In this document: piece by piece, positions 44,213-51,677 of the stretch
Layout: the number at the start of each line of letters is the position of its first letter
How positions within the stretch are numbered: the stretch's first letter is position 1
Origin: Treponema sp.
GTDB lineage: Bacteria; Spirochaetota; Spirochaetia; Treponematales; Treponemataceae
Length of the DNA stretch: 64,000 bases
Assembly: GCA_017550685.1 (NCBI GenBank)
Contig: JAFZOJ010000034.1
Coordinates: 100,708 to 164,707, forward strand
Direction of reading: 5' to 3'
Notes under the pieces: model-generated
Told to the model about the DNA's origin: nothing
The model's input: the letters and a program-made list of their open reading frames with translations, nothing else
Databases searched by the model: none
Made by a program: the position numbers and the translations under genes

Positions 44213-44863
44213 TTACGGACGTTCCCTCAGATATTCATTTACTGTTTTTGATGTTATATGCATTTTTGTGGCAATTATTTTCTTTATTTCTGCTTGACTC
44301 ATTTTTGGAGCTCTTTCCATCATTTCATCAAACAACTCATAACAGCGCCTTTTATTCCGCTCTCGTTGAGTTGTTTTTTCATTAGAACCTGTATGATTCT
44401 TTTTTACACATACCTCTTCTGCTTCTACAGACCTTATCCTTTCTAACAGAAATTTAGCTAATTCAGGATGTTCCATAAACATCTCTGGATATTCAATAAA
44501 ACCTTTCATCTTTCGTTCCTCCCGGTCGGTTTTTATTTCAGCCTTTAGACTGATTATTTCATCTTTTAATTCATTAATTTGTCTTTCACTATCCTTAGCA
44601 AGGTATAACTCTCTGTTTTCTATCATTGGAACTTCATTAACCTTGTCAGGATATGTAACTGTAATCTTAGGGAATGATAAGTTTTTTGCTGATAAAGTGG
44701 CTTTCCTACACGATTCGGATATTCCATGAGCAAGTTTCTGCTGTTCTTCGATAACATTTGCAATCGGATTCATTTCGTTTAATGGCCCAAGTATTTTTGC
44801 TAATGTTTTCTGATAATTCAAAGCATTTCCAATGAGTTTTTCCTCTAATTCATTATTATCCAT
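44213..44863 (-). CDS. Coiled-coil protein with C-terminal HTH-like end, unknown function
   Basis: The 216-residue protein has a helical N-terminus, a coiled coil at about 95-125 (I-N-E-L-K-D-E-I-I-S-L-K-A-E-I) and a basic C-terminal region (R-E-R-N-K-R-R-C) followed by I-T-S-K-T-V-N-E-Y-L, which looks like a helix-turn-helix recognition end. It may bind DNA. GGGAGG precedes the ATG. A predicted transcription attenuator lies about 120 bases upstream on the same strand. Confidence 0.7.
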   Translation of the reverse strand: MDNNELEEKLIGNALNYQKTLAKILGPLNEMNPIANVIEEQQKLAHGISESCRKATLSAKNLSFPKITVTYPDKVNEVPMIENRELYLAKDSERQINELKDEIISLKAEIKTDREERKMKGFIEYPEMFMEHPELAKFLLERIRSVEAEEVCVKKNHTGSNEKTTQRERNKRRCYELFDEMMERAPKMSQAEIKKIIATKMHITSKTVNEYLRERP

Positions 44864-44983
44864 TTTTGTCCTCCCTATAAGTAATAGTCATTTTTGTTTT
44901 ACAAAAGTCTTATGCTTATATAGTCATTTTTATTGTATATTCATGTTAGTTCTTTTGTCATAAACAATAAAAAATTTTTTTTT

Positions 44984-45133
44984 AAAAAAAAGACAGCCAG
45001 ACCCAATATACCCAATAGCCCCTTGCTTCTGAGATAATTTGTCCGACTGTCTGTTCTTCAGACACATCAGTGTTTGAAATATGAGTTATTCTGTTCTTCA
45101 GAAAATTAAGTTTCTTCCCTAATTACTCCTCAA
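44984..45133 (-). ncRNA. Predicted attenuator/leader RNA with alternative hairpins
   Basis: On the minus strand the arm at 45052-45041 (AGACAGTCGGAC) pairs fully, with two G-U pairs, with 45002-44991 (GTCTGGCTGTCT), followed by eight T: a terminator. Its 5' arm overlaps a second possible hairpin, TGTCTG/CAGACA at 45048-45064, so the two exclude each other. A similar hairpin with the same loop lies at about 45090-45105; the 12-base unit CTGTTCTTCAGA occurs at 45051 and 45091. It would control the downstream coiled-coil gene or end as a ~150-base RNA. Confidence 0.5.
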
Positions 45134-45138
45134 GTAGG

Positions 45139-45167
45139 AATATACTATAATTTATTTCAGAAGTCAA
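45139..45167 (-). promoter_or_regulatory. Sigma-70-type promoter for the attenuator RNA
   Basis: On the minus strand TTGACT (45167-45162), a 17-base spacer and TATATT (45144-45139). Confidence 0.65.
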
Positions 45168-45231
45168 ATTTATTGTACTAAAAAAAAGATGTTTTATGAA
45201 AAATTCTTTAAAATGTTGAAAAAGAAGAATC

Positions 45232-45259
45232 TTGACTTTTTTCGCTCTTATTATATATT
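45232..45259 (+). promoter_or_regulatory. Sigma-70-type promoter for a small RNA
   Basis: TTGACT (45232-45237), a 16-base spacer and TATATT (45254-45259), with no gene downstream on this strand before 45941. Confidence 0.65.
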
Positions 45260-45265
45260 GGAAAT

Positions 45266-45334
45266 ATCACCGTCCAATAAAACTGCGTTATTTTCCCTTT
45301 TGGGTAGGCGTACTAGAGTTGAGGACGGTTTTTT
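45266..45334 (+). ncRNA. Predicted ~70-base small RNA closed by its terminator stem
   Basis: ACCGTCC (45269-45275) pairs with GGACGGT (45323-45329), followed by T-rich sequence (TTTTTTATTTT). The enclosed ~47 bases contain CCC-TTTT-GGG and AACT/AGTT pairings. With a strong promoter just upstream and no open frame, this looks like an independent small RNA. I do not recognise a family. Confidence 0.5.
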
Positions 45335-45368
45335 ATTTTAAGATATTGAATCATTCTGAAAAATAAAA

Positions 45369-45392
45369 AAGCCACCTCCTAAGAAGTGGCTT
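45369..45392 (-). terminator. Rho-independent terminator (minus strand)
   Basis: AAGCCAC (45369-45375) pairs with GTGGCTT (45386-45392). The minus strand continues into TTTTTT-A-TTTTT. It would end the PBECR-nuclease transcript. Confidence 0.7.
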
Positions 45393-45402
45393 ATAAAAAA
45401 TT

Positions 45403-45469
45403 TGGATGGGCGGCGTATCCATCATATCAGGTTCCCTTTCGGGAGCGCAGGGTGCCTTTCCTGCTCGTC
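45403..45469 (-). ncRNA. Structured 3' region of the PBECR-nuclease transcript
   Basis: Possible hairpins are TGGAT/ATCCA (45403-45407 with 45417-45421), TCCC-TTTC-GGGA (45433-45444) and CAGG/CCTG extended by GAG/CTC (45443-45466). It lies between the nuclease stop and the terminator. Part of a message or a separate RNA cannot be decided. Confidence 0.35.
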
Positions 45470-45486
45470 AAATTTCAATTACATTA

Positions 45487-45864
45487 TTACAAAGAATTCT
45501 GGTTTTTGTCAAGTTTTATTAATCTGCCCTTTTTGCAGTATGAATCAATCTTGGATTGTTTAACTTCAAACATTGTAGATACATACATTATTCCTTTTGT
45601 ATTATCTAGTTTGATACTTAACAAAATACTGTTCTTAAAGCATTTTACAAATTCAATTTTCTCTTTGCCTCCGCCTATATAATCAGGATCAGCAAGAATA
45701 TCTGGAATAAAATCTATATATTTTGCGGCAATAAAATGTTTTCGATTAATTAAATGTGTTAATAAACCTTTGGAACGATAAACTTTTATTTCATTTTGAA
45801 TTCCTAATAGAGAGGTAATTTGATTGTTTAATATAGAAATAAAAACAAGCTTTTCCAATGGCAT
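45487..45864 (-). CDS. PBECR-type (Barnase/EndoU/ColicinE5/RelE-like) nuclease protein
   Basis: The 125-residue protein matches the stand-alone PBECR pattern: G-L-L-T-H-L-I-N-R-K-H near 35, Y-I-D-F-I-P-D-I-L-A-D-P-D-Y-I-G near 49-64, then a K-C-F-K strand and G-I-M-Y-V-S-T-M. The fold is an RNase-like toxin fold; the active residues are not certain. It has a strong promoter (TTGACA, 17, TACACT) ending seven bases before the ATG, back to back with the XRE-PIN promoter. A likely toxin or RNA-processing nuclease. Confidence 0.65.
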   Translation of the reverse strand: MPLEKLVFISILNNQITSLLGIQNEIKVYRSKGLLTHLINRKHFIAAKYIDFIPDILADPDYIGGGKEKIEFVKCFKNSILLSIKLDNTKGIMYVSTMFEVKQSKIDSYCKKGRLIKLDKNQNSL

Positions 45865-45871
45865 AAATCAA

Positions 45872-45934
45872 AGTGTAATATGGTTTACTAGTTATGTCAA
45901 CATATATTGACTTCCCAAAAATCCATGCTATACT
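45872..45934. promoter_or_regulatory. Back-to-back divergent promoters (PBECR nuclease / XRE-PIN)
   Basis: Minus: TTGACA 45900-45895, 17 bases, TACACT 45877-45872. Plus: TTGACT 45907-45912, 16 bases, TATACT 45929-45934. The two -35 hexamers are six bases apart and form the palindrome GTCAA-CATATA-TTGAC, a natural repressor site. Both -10 boxes end 6-7 bases before an ATG. Confidence 0.8.
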
Positions 45935-45940
45935 ATCCTC

Positions 45941-46501
45941 ATGGCAATGAACAACACAATAAAAGCTCTTAGAGAGCAGAACAATTATTCTCAAGCGGCT
46001 GTGGCTCAATTCTTAGGCATCTCTCGGCAGATGTATATTAAATATGAAACTGGACTTGTTGAGCCTCCTGTGAAAATCGTTTCTGAACTAGCGCATTTTT
46101 ATCATGTAACTTATGACACAATTATTGATGATTCCTTTGGCGATAAAAAAGGAATTTATGAAAACTCAGAAGAACAAACCCTTGAAGTTCACGATTCTGC
46201 ACCACAATATTCATCTGGAAAAAGAACTGGAAATACTTTGACCTATGATATTCCTCCTCGAAAACCACAACCACAATCCATGTATTTAAAATCAATCATC
46301 GAAATGTTGCCAAAACTTATTTATAGTGAGCAGCTTATGGTTTTGGAAATGATTGCTGAAATGGTAAGAAATTCGACTGCGGAAAAAATAATGCCGGATA
46401 AGAAAATGCAGTCTTACGAAGAATTATTATCATATACAAAGAGTTTAAATATAAAATCAGATGGTAGAAAAATGACGCGGGAGGAAATTTATGAAAGATG
46501 A
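45941..46501 (+). CDS. XRE-family antitoxin-like regulator
   Basis: The 186-residue protein has an HTH_3 domain at 5-60 (Y-S-Q-A-A-V-A-Q-F-L-G-I-S-R-Q-M-Y-I-K-Y-E) and a helical C-terminal half with an I-E-M-L-P-K-L-I-Y segment. It overlaps the PIN-domain gene by 11 bases, the order of a toxin-antitoxin pair, although PIN toxins more often have AbrB, RHH or Phd partners. The promoter ends exactly six bases before the first ATG; a second ATG lies two codons later. Confidence 0.85.
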   Translation: MAMNNTIKALREQNNYSQAAVAQFLGISRQMYIKYETGLVEPPVKIVSELAHFYHVTYDTIIDDSFGDKKGIYENSEEQTLEVHDSAPQYSSGKRTGNTLTYDIPPRKPQPQSMYLKSIIEMLPKLIYSEQLMVLEMIAEMVRNSTAEKIMPDKKMQSYEELLSYTKSLNIKSDGRKMTREEIYER

Positions 46502-46943
46502 AAGTCAGGTACAAGAAGGAAAAGTTTTTCTTGATTCAAATATTCTTGTTTATTTTGTAGATGGACAGGATCCTAAAAAGCAAAAAATAGCCCAAGATTT
46601 AATAGCAAAATCTGTTAGAATGAAAAATGGTGTCTTATCTACTCAAAGTCTGCAGGAATTTTACTCAGTAGTTACAAAAAAATCTCTTTGCGCAAAAGAA
46701 GAAGCAAAAATCATCATCGAAAAATTCAGAAACACACTTCCAATTACTCAAATTTCTGTACAACATATTTTAAAAGCAATTGATATCAGTATTCAAACTC
46801 AGTTTTCTTTCTGGGATTCTCTTATTGTTTCTGCAGCGCATACTTCTGGTTGTGTAATTGTTTATTCCGAAGATATGAGCCATAATCAACTTGTAAATGG
46901 CGTAAAGATAATTAATCCTTTTATAAATGAGGTAACCCCATGA
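46491..46943 (+). CDS. PIN-domain ribonuclease toxin (VapC-like)
   Basis: The 150-residue PIN domain has its acidic residues in place: D15 (F-L-D-S-N), E56 (L-Q-E-F), D109 (F-W-D-S-L-I) and E127/D128 (Y-S-E-D-M). VapC-type toxins cut tRNA or rRNA. GGGAGG is the ribosome-binding site. Its end overlaps the ArsC-like gene by four bases (ATGA), giving a three-gene operon. Confidence 0.9.
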   Translation: MKDESQVQEGKVFLDSNILVYFVDGQDPKKQKIAQDLIAKSVRMKNGVLSTQSLQEFYSVVTKKSLCAKEEAKIIIEKFRNTLPITQISVQHILKAIDISIQTQFSFWDSLIVSAAHTSGCVIVYSEDMSHNQLVNGVKIINPFINEVTP

Positions 46944-47299
46944 TTCAAATCTTTGGAACAAACAAATCTTTTGATACAAAATCGGCACAGAGATTTTTCA
47001 AGGAACGACGTATTGACTTTCAGTTTGTGGACTTAAAGGAAAAAGAAATGTCTCCGGGAGAATTTGACTCTGTGGTTTCGGCGCTTGCAAAAGATTTTGG
47101 CTCCCGCGCAGACGCCATCGATGCCCTTATCGACAATAAATCAAAAGACTACGCCAGCATAGCCTATCTTGATGACAGCGAAAAAGAATCAAAGCTTTTT
47201 GAAAATCAGACAAAGCTTATGAAGCAGCCTGTCTGTCGTAACGGGAAAACTGCAGCTACTGTAGGCCTACAGCAAAAAGTCTGGGAAACCTGGAAATAA
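46940..47299 (+). CDS. ArsC/Spx-family thioredoxin-fold protein lacking the catalytic cysteine
   Basis: The 119-residue protein aligns with small ArsC/Spx-family proteins (I-Q-I-F-G-T-N-K-S-F-D-T-K-S-A-Q-R-F-F). The position after G-T-N-K that is the reactive Cys is Ser10. A different Cys occurs in P-V-C-R-N-G-K near 97, where relatives mostly have Val or Ile. Reductase activity as usual for the family is therefore doubtful; it may be regulatory. Translation is coupled to the PIN toxin. Confidence 0.8.
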   Translation: MIQIFGTNKSFDTKSAQRFFKERRIDFQFVDLKEKEMSPGEFDSVVSALAKDFGSRADAIDALIDNKSKDYASIAYLDDSEKESKLFENQTKLMKQPVCRNGKTAATVGLQQKVWETWK

Positions 47300-48196
47300 C
47301 TATTCGCCAAAAAACAGTTTAAGCTTTGCAAAAAAATCTTCAAGGATAAATCTGGAATCTACACTAGTGTAGACGCGTATTACAGGAGAGTCTGCACGTG
47401 ACTCTGAACCTGTTTCTTCATTCACAAACGGAGCCGGAGCTTCAACAAATTTTCCGCATCCAGGATTTATAGCAACGGCAATAGCAGGAGAATCTCCCAA
47501 GGACCAGCTTTCGCCTTGAGTCCAGCTGGCGCGGTCCGACAAATTATAATCAATCATATTGTGATACAGGTGATGACCAATTTTTCCATAAGGTTCGACT
47601 TTCATCTTTAGTTCGGCGAGACTAACATTAATTGTTGTATAAACATCAGACGGAATGAGCCAGATTTTTGCACCGCTTTGAAGAACTTCGTTTGCGGCAG
47701 TAACATCATTACCGGCATTAAATTCACGGAACGGTACAGGCTTCCCGATATTCTGGATACCATGAGTTCCAATCCAAACAATAATTATTTTTTCTTTTAG
47801 CTGTGGGCAGGTACGAAGCGCCATGGCAACATTTGTGATAGCTCCCTGGCACAAAATATAAAGAGGGCCGGTACCAGCTCCAGTAGCTTCATCAATAATA
47901 AACTGTGCAGCCGGAGAAACTGAACTGTCTGCTTCAAGCGGGCCGTTCTGTCCCATAAAAACCGGGACATCAATTTCCATAGCGTCAAGTACAGTCCGAA
48001 TCTCATCATAGCTTCTTTGTGTTGAATCGGGCTCACGAAAATGTTCTGCCAGGATACCCTTAACAATCAGCTTAGGGCTCATTAATGCTTGTGCAATTGC
48101 AAAAGGATCGTCTGCTTCACAGGCAGCATCGGTATCAATTATTACACGGATTTTTTTCTCATCAGGAATTTTTATTAAGTCGTTTGGATTTTTCAT
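47300..48196 (-). CDS. Nucleoside hydrolase
   Basis: The 298-residue protein is an inosine-uridine hydrolase-type enzyme. The Asp cluster reads D-T-D-A-A-C-E-A-D-D (21-30), a longer-loop variant of the Ca-binding motif, with G-T-H-G-I and N-A-G-N-D-V-T-A-A-N-E near 150-170. It splits ribonucleosides to base and ribose. TATACT ends seven bases before the ATG with no Shine-Dalgarno sequence. It abuts the ArsC-like gene tail to tail with no gap. Confidence 0.9.
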   Translation of the reverse strand: MKNPNDLIKIPDEKKIRVIIDTDAACEADDPFAIAQALMSPKLIVKGILAEHFREPDSTQRSYDEIRTVLDAMEIDVPVFMGQNGPLEADSSVSPAAQFIIDEATGAGTGPLYILCQGAITNVAMALRTCPQLKEKIIIVWIGTHGIQNIGKPVPFREFNAGNDVTAANEVLQSGAKIWLIPSDVYTTINVSLAELKMKVEPYGKIGHHLYHNMIDYNLSDRASWTQGESWSLGDSPAIAVAINPGCGKFVEAPAPFVNEETGSESRADSPVIRVYTSVDSRFILEDFFAKLKLFFGE

Positions 48197-48227
48197 ATTT
48201 TAAAGTATAACCCCTAACTGTGATGAT

Positions 48228-48746
48228 TTAAAGTTTTTTACTCAAAATCTCATTCCCAACTCTGATTTTTTCAGATTCAGGAATGGCAAAAATTATATCA
48301 AGATTGTAATCAGCATTAGAAGCAAGAAAATCTTTACATGCCGCTGCAGCCTGCTCCCATGCCTCACGCAAAGGATATCCAAAAATCCCTGCAGAAATCA
48401 GCGGAAACACAATAGAATGAATATCATTCTGGATGCACAATTCAAGCGAAGCTTTATAGGCTCCATACAACGCGTCCGGCTCCCCATGCTGTCCATCCAA
48501 AAATCTTGGCCCTACCGCATGAATAATATATTTGCAGTCACAGCCAAAGCCCGGTGTAATTACAGCGCTTCCTTCATCACAGTGGCCAATTGCATTACAG
48601 GCAGCGGTCAGTTCTTCATAACCGGCACGGCGGAAAATTGCACCGCAGACACCACCACCGGCCCAAAGCCCTGAGTTGGCGGCATTGACGATTGCATCGG
48701 CGTGAATATCTGTAATTCCTTTTTGCTGGATTTTTATTGAACTCAT
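48228..48746 (-). CDS. Macro-domain ADP-ribose hydrolase
   Basis: The 172-residue single macro domain has D-A-I-V-N-A-A-N-S (about 17-25), the G-G-G-V-C-G-A-I loop and the second loop S-A-G-I-F-G-Y-P. Members remove acetyl groups from O-acetyl-ADP-ribose or ADP-ribose from macromolecules. CATAAT ends eight bases before the ATG and no Shine-Dalgarno sequence is present. A nucleoside hydrolase and a nucleoside phosphorylase flank it, suggesting ADP-ribose/nucleoside salvage. Confidence 0.92.
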   Translation of the reverse strand: MSSIKIQQKGITDIHADAIVNAANSGLWAGGGVCGAIFRRAGYEELTAACNAIGHCDEGSAVITPGFGCDCKYIIHAVGPRFLDGQHGEPDALYGAYKASLELCIQNDIHSIVFPLISAGIFGYPLREAWEQAAAACKDFLASNADYNLDIIFAIPESEKIRVGNEILSKKL

Positions 48747-48807
48747 TGTTTAATATTATGTCGGTTCCGGCTTGCAAAAGCAATAAGTAAATGATACTTT
48801 ACCTTGT

Positions 48808-49572
48808 ATGATAACAAAGAACGAATTTCCGATTTTAGAATTTGATACCGATAAGGTCGCCAAGCTTAATCCCGATATGATTACGGGCCACAAGTTTGAT
48901 GCGACAAGAATGGTTATTACTTTTTTCCCGGAAGCCTTGAACAAGCTTATCGCAAGCGGTGCGGTTAAGCCTTATTTTGAAATTGGCGGCGAAAATCCGT
49001 TTACAATTTACCAGTTTGTAGACGACAAGGATATTCTCATTGTTTTAGGTCAGGTAGGCTGCCCTGCATGTGCCGGAAATCTGGAAGTGTTTTATGCCTT
49101 CGGTGTTAGTAAAGTTATGTTCTGCGGTGGCGGCGGCGTACTCGATAAAAACATTAAAGTCGGACAGTTGCTTGTAGTAGACGGTGCAATCCGCGACGAA
49201 GGTTTTTCTTATCATTACATTGAGCCTTCGCGCTATATTTATTCAGACAAAAAAGTTGCAGACAAAATTGCAGCTTATCTTGAACAATATAAAATCCCGT
49301 ATCTGCGTGGTATTACCTGGACTACAGATGCACTCTTCCGTGAGACAGCAGACAAGGTTGAGCTCCGTAAAAGTGAAGGTGCCAGGATTGTAGAAATGGA
49401 GCAGGCCGGCTGTATTGCAGTTGCACAGTTCCGTGGCTTTGATTATGGTGCAATCATTTACGGAGGTGACGATGTGGCTTCTGAAGAATGGAATCACCGA
49501 GGCTGGAATACACGTGAAGGAATTCGCTATAACCTTGTTATGCTTTGCAAAGAGCTTGTGAAAGAAATCTAG
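48808..49572 (+). CDS. Nucleoside phosphorylase-family protein
   Basis: The 254-residue protein has a PNP/UDP-type core: V-L-G-Q-V-G-C-P-A near 75, F-C-G-G-G-G-V-L near 105 and the ribose-binding V-E-M-E-Q-A-G near 195. It should split a purine or pyrimidine nucleoside with phosphate. GATACT ends nine bases before the ATG with no Shine-Dalgarno sequence. It is divergent from the macro-domain gene. Confidence 0.85.
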   Translation: MITKNEFPILEFDTDKVAKLNPDMITGHKFDATRMVITFFPEALNKLIASGAVKPYFEIGGENPFTIYQFVDDKDILIVLGQVGCPACAGNLEVFYAFGVSKVMFCGGGGVLDKNIKVGQLLVVDGAIRDEGFSYHYIEPSRYIYSDKKVADKIAAYLEQYKIPYLRGITWTTDALFRETADKVELRKSEGARIVEMEQAGCIAVAQFRGFDYGAIIYGGDDVASEEWNHRGWNTREGIRYNLVMLCKELVKEI

Positions 49573-49585
49573 CTGTATCTGCAGC

Positions 49586-50965
49586 TTAAAGCTTTGCAAT
49601 CAGCTTGCTATAAAATTCCACAGTTTTCAAAAGCTCTTCAATTCTGATTTCTTCATTCACACCGTGAATCATTGCGCGGTCGGCTTTTGACATGAACATT
49701 GCACTAAAGCGGTAAACCTTATCTGTAATACGGCAGTAGTGACGGGAGTCGCTGCAGGCCATCATCAGATAAGGGCTTACAAGAATGTCCGGCCAGGTTT
49801 CGTTAATAGTCTTTGAAAGAGTTTCCCATTGGCTGCATTTTATATCAGATACCTTTGAAGGGTTTCCGTAGCTTACAACATTTACCTGAATATCTGCATT
49901 TTTACCGGCAACTTTTCGGGCAATCTTTTCTACCTTGCTTACAGTTTTTTCTACAGTGTCTTTTCCCAAAAGTCTGAAGTTCATTCCAACAGTTGCCTTT
50001 GAAGGAAGTACATTGTAGCTTGTGCTTCCGCTGAATTTTGTAACGGCGCAGGTTGTATGAAGCAAAGCAAAAAGTTCGCCGCCCATGAGCTTTGAAATAA
50101 GATTTACAAGCGGTTTTGTAAGCCAGAGGTTTGAAAAAATAAATTTCATCGGGAGGATGTTATTGTTCTTTCCCATTGTCTTGAGCAGCTGACAGACTGT
50201 AGGGGTGAACTCCACACGTGCCTGCTTGTTTTCTATAGCTTCAACAATCTGGGATGCAATTCCAACTGATGAATGCTTTGGTGGGGCAGATGCATGCCCA
50301 GGCTTTCCGCTCACTACAAGGTCCAGATATGTAGAACCTTTTTCCTCAGTTCCAACCATAGCGCAAAGTTTTTTTACACCAGGAAAAACGTTATCTACAA
50401 TTGCACCGCCTTCATCCAGAACAAAATCAACTGTTATGTTATTTTCTTCAAACCAACTAACTATATCGCCGCAGGTCTGGCCGTTTATTTCTTCTTCACC
50501 ACTAAAGCAAAGATACAAATCCTGAACAGGCTGCCAGCCCTTACCAAGTGCAAGCTCTACAGCTTCCATGCAGGCGCACAAGGTTCCCTTTGTATCCATG
50601 GTTCCACGACCGCGGATTTTACCGTCAACAATATCGCCCGCAAAAGGAAGAAAATCCCAGTTCTGTTCTTCAACAGGAACAACATCATAATGCGCCATAA
50701 GAACGACAGCGTGCCCCGCCTTGTAAGCAGCGTTATCCTTTTGTCCGCTTATCTTATGAACAAGCCCGTTTTTTCCAACCTTATAAAAGTTGCATTCAGA
50801 ATAAATCTTTGGAAAGGCCTGCTTCAAAACACCGGCAAATTTTTCAAACTCTGCGTGGTCAATCTTTGAGTCATCAAGATCTGAAACAGTTTTGCATTTA
50901 ATCATGCTGCACATATCTGCGCAGATTTTATCTTTTTCGCTCTGGGTAAAGGGAGTAAAATCCAT
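49586..50965 (-). CDS. M20-family metallopeptidase
   Basis: The 459-residue protein has the M20 zinc site: V-V-L-M-A-H-Y-D-V-V-P near 90, G-R-G-T-M-D-T-K-G-T near 115, F-S-G-E-E-E-I-N-G near 150, plus a dimerisation insert. These enzymes cleave small peptides or acylated amino acids in the cytoplasm. Its start overlaps the stop of the upstream membrane-protein gene (TGATG). The two membrane proteins upstream on the same strand probably import its substrate. Confidence 0.9.
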   Translation of the reverse strand: MDFTPFTQSEKDKICADMCSMIKCKTVSDLDDSKIDHAEFEKFAGVLKQAFPKIYSECNFYKVGKNGLVHKISGQKDNAAYKAGHAVVLMAHYDVVPVEEQNWDFLPFAGDIVDGKIRGRGTMDTKGTLCACMEAVELALGKGWQPVQDLYLCFSGEEEINGQTCGDIVSWFEENNITVDFVLDEGGAIVDNVFPGVKKLCAMVGTEEKGSTYLDLVVSGKPGHASAPPKHSSVGIASQIVEAIENKQARVEFTPTVCQLLKTMGKNNNILPMKFIFSNLWLTKPLVNLISKLMGGELFALLHTTCAVTKFSGSTSYNVLPSKATVGMNFRLLGKDTVEKTVSKVEKIARKVAGKNADIQVNVVSYGNPSKVSDIKCSQWETLSKTINETWPDILVSPYLMMACSDSRHYCRITDKVYRFSAMFMSKADRAMIHGVNEEIRIEELLKTVEFYSKLIAKL

Positions 50966-51627
50966 CAGCTAAGCCATCCTTTTTTGTACATAATTCTTGC
51001 AGCACCCAAAGAAATCAAAATTCCAACAGGAACAAGAACTCCAACAGAGCTTGCAAGACTTGGTACGCAAATAAAAAGAACAATCATAAAAAGAACCGGC
51101 GCAATAGAAACCTTCCAGTTTTTGCTTATGTAAACAAGTCCAAGCGCACCAAAAAGTGAAGAAAGAATATTATCAAATGCAGGCTTTAATTTTTCGCTTG
51201 CAAGGAACGGCTGAAGCGGAACAAAACAGAAAACTCCCACAGCAATTACAATTGTAGTTACAATAGAAGCAGTTGCAATTGCGATTGTAGAAACAATTTC
51301 TCCTTCTTCGGTGTTAGGTTTAATTCCCGCACTTTCCATTGCGTTCAGGGCTGCAGGAACCTTCAGTGCAGTTACGTTTCCTGTAACAAAGCTCAGGTAT
51401 GTTCCCGAAGTTCCGAGCATTGGGGTAAAGGTTATAATTTCAATAACCCCAACAGTCCAGTAAATCGGCGCAACTCCAAGCAATCCTTTTAAAACTGCAG
51501 TAATGCTTGGCCATGCGTTATAGTAAACACAAATAGAAACCGGAACAAAAAGAATAAGGCACAAGGCTGTCCAGATCCAAAGCTGTCCTTTTCTGTGTGA
51601 ATCGGCGGTGTATTCTTCGTAATTCAT
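50965..51627 (-). CDS. Polytopic membrane protein, predicted transporter partner
   Basis: I start it at the ATG at 51627, with GAGGT upstream. The ~220-residue protein has five or six hydrophobic helices (about 20-40, 55-75, 100-140, 160-215). It contains a M-L-G-T-S-G-T-Y-L-S-F-V-T-G-N re-entrant-like segment, as in gate-type permeases. The family is uncertain. It sits between a DUF5058 membrane gene and an M20 peptidase, so I infer a peptide or amino-acid uptake unit. Confidence 0.7.
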   Translation of the reverse strand: MNYEEYTADSHRKGQLWIWTALCLILFVPVSICVYYNAWPSITAVLKGLLGVAPIYWTVGVIEIITFTPMLGTSGTYLSFVTGNVTALKVPAALNAMESAGIKPNTEEGEIVSTIAIATASIVTTIVIAVGVFCFVPLQPFLASEKLKPAFDNILSSLFGALGLVYISKNWKVSIAPVLFMIVLFICVPSLASSVGVLVPVGILISLGAARIMYKKGWLS

Positions 51628-51644
51628 AAAATACCTCAATTTAA

Positions 51645-51672
51645 GATTGTCGGGTCAAGCCCGACAATGACA
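51645..51672. repeat. Dispersed repeat, family 1 (half element)
   Basis: GATTGTCGGGTCAAGCCCGA plus CAATGACA, the right half of the element at 5555-5624. It separates the two membrane-protein genes. Confidence 0.85.
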
Positions 51673-51677
51673 GTTTT

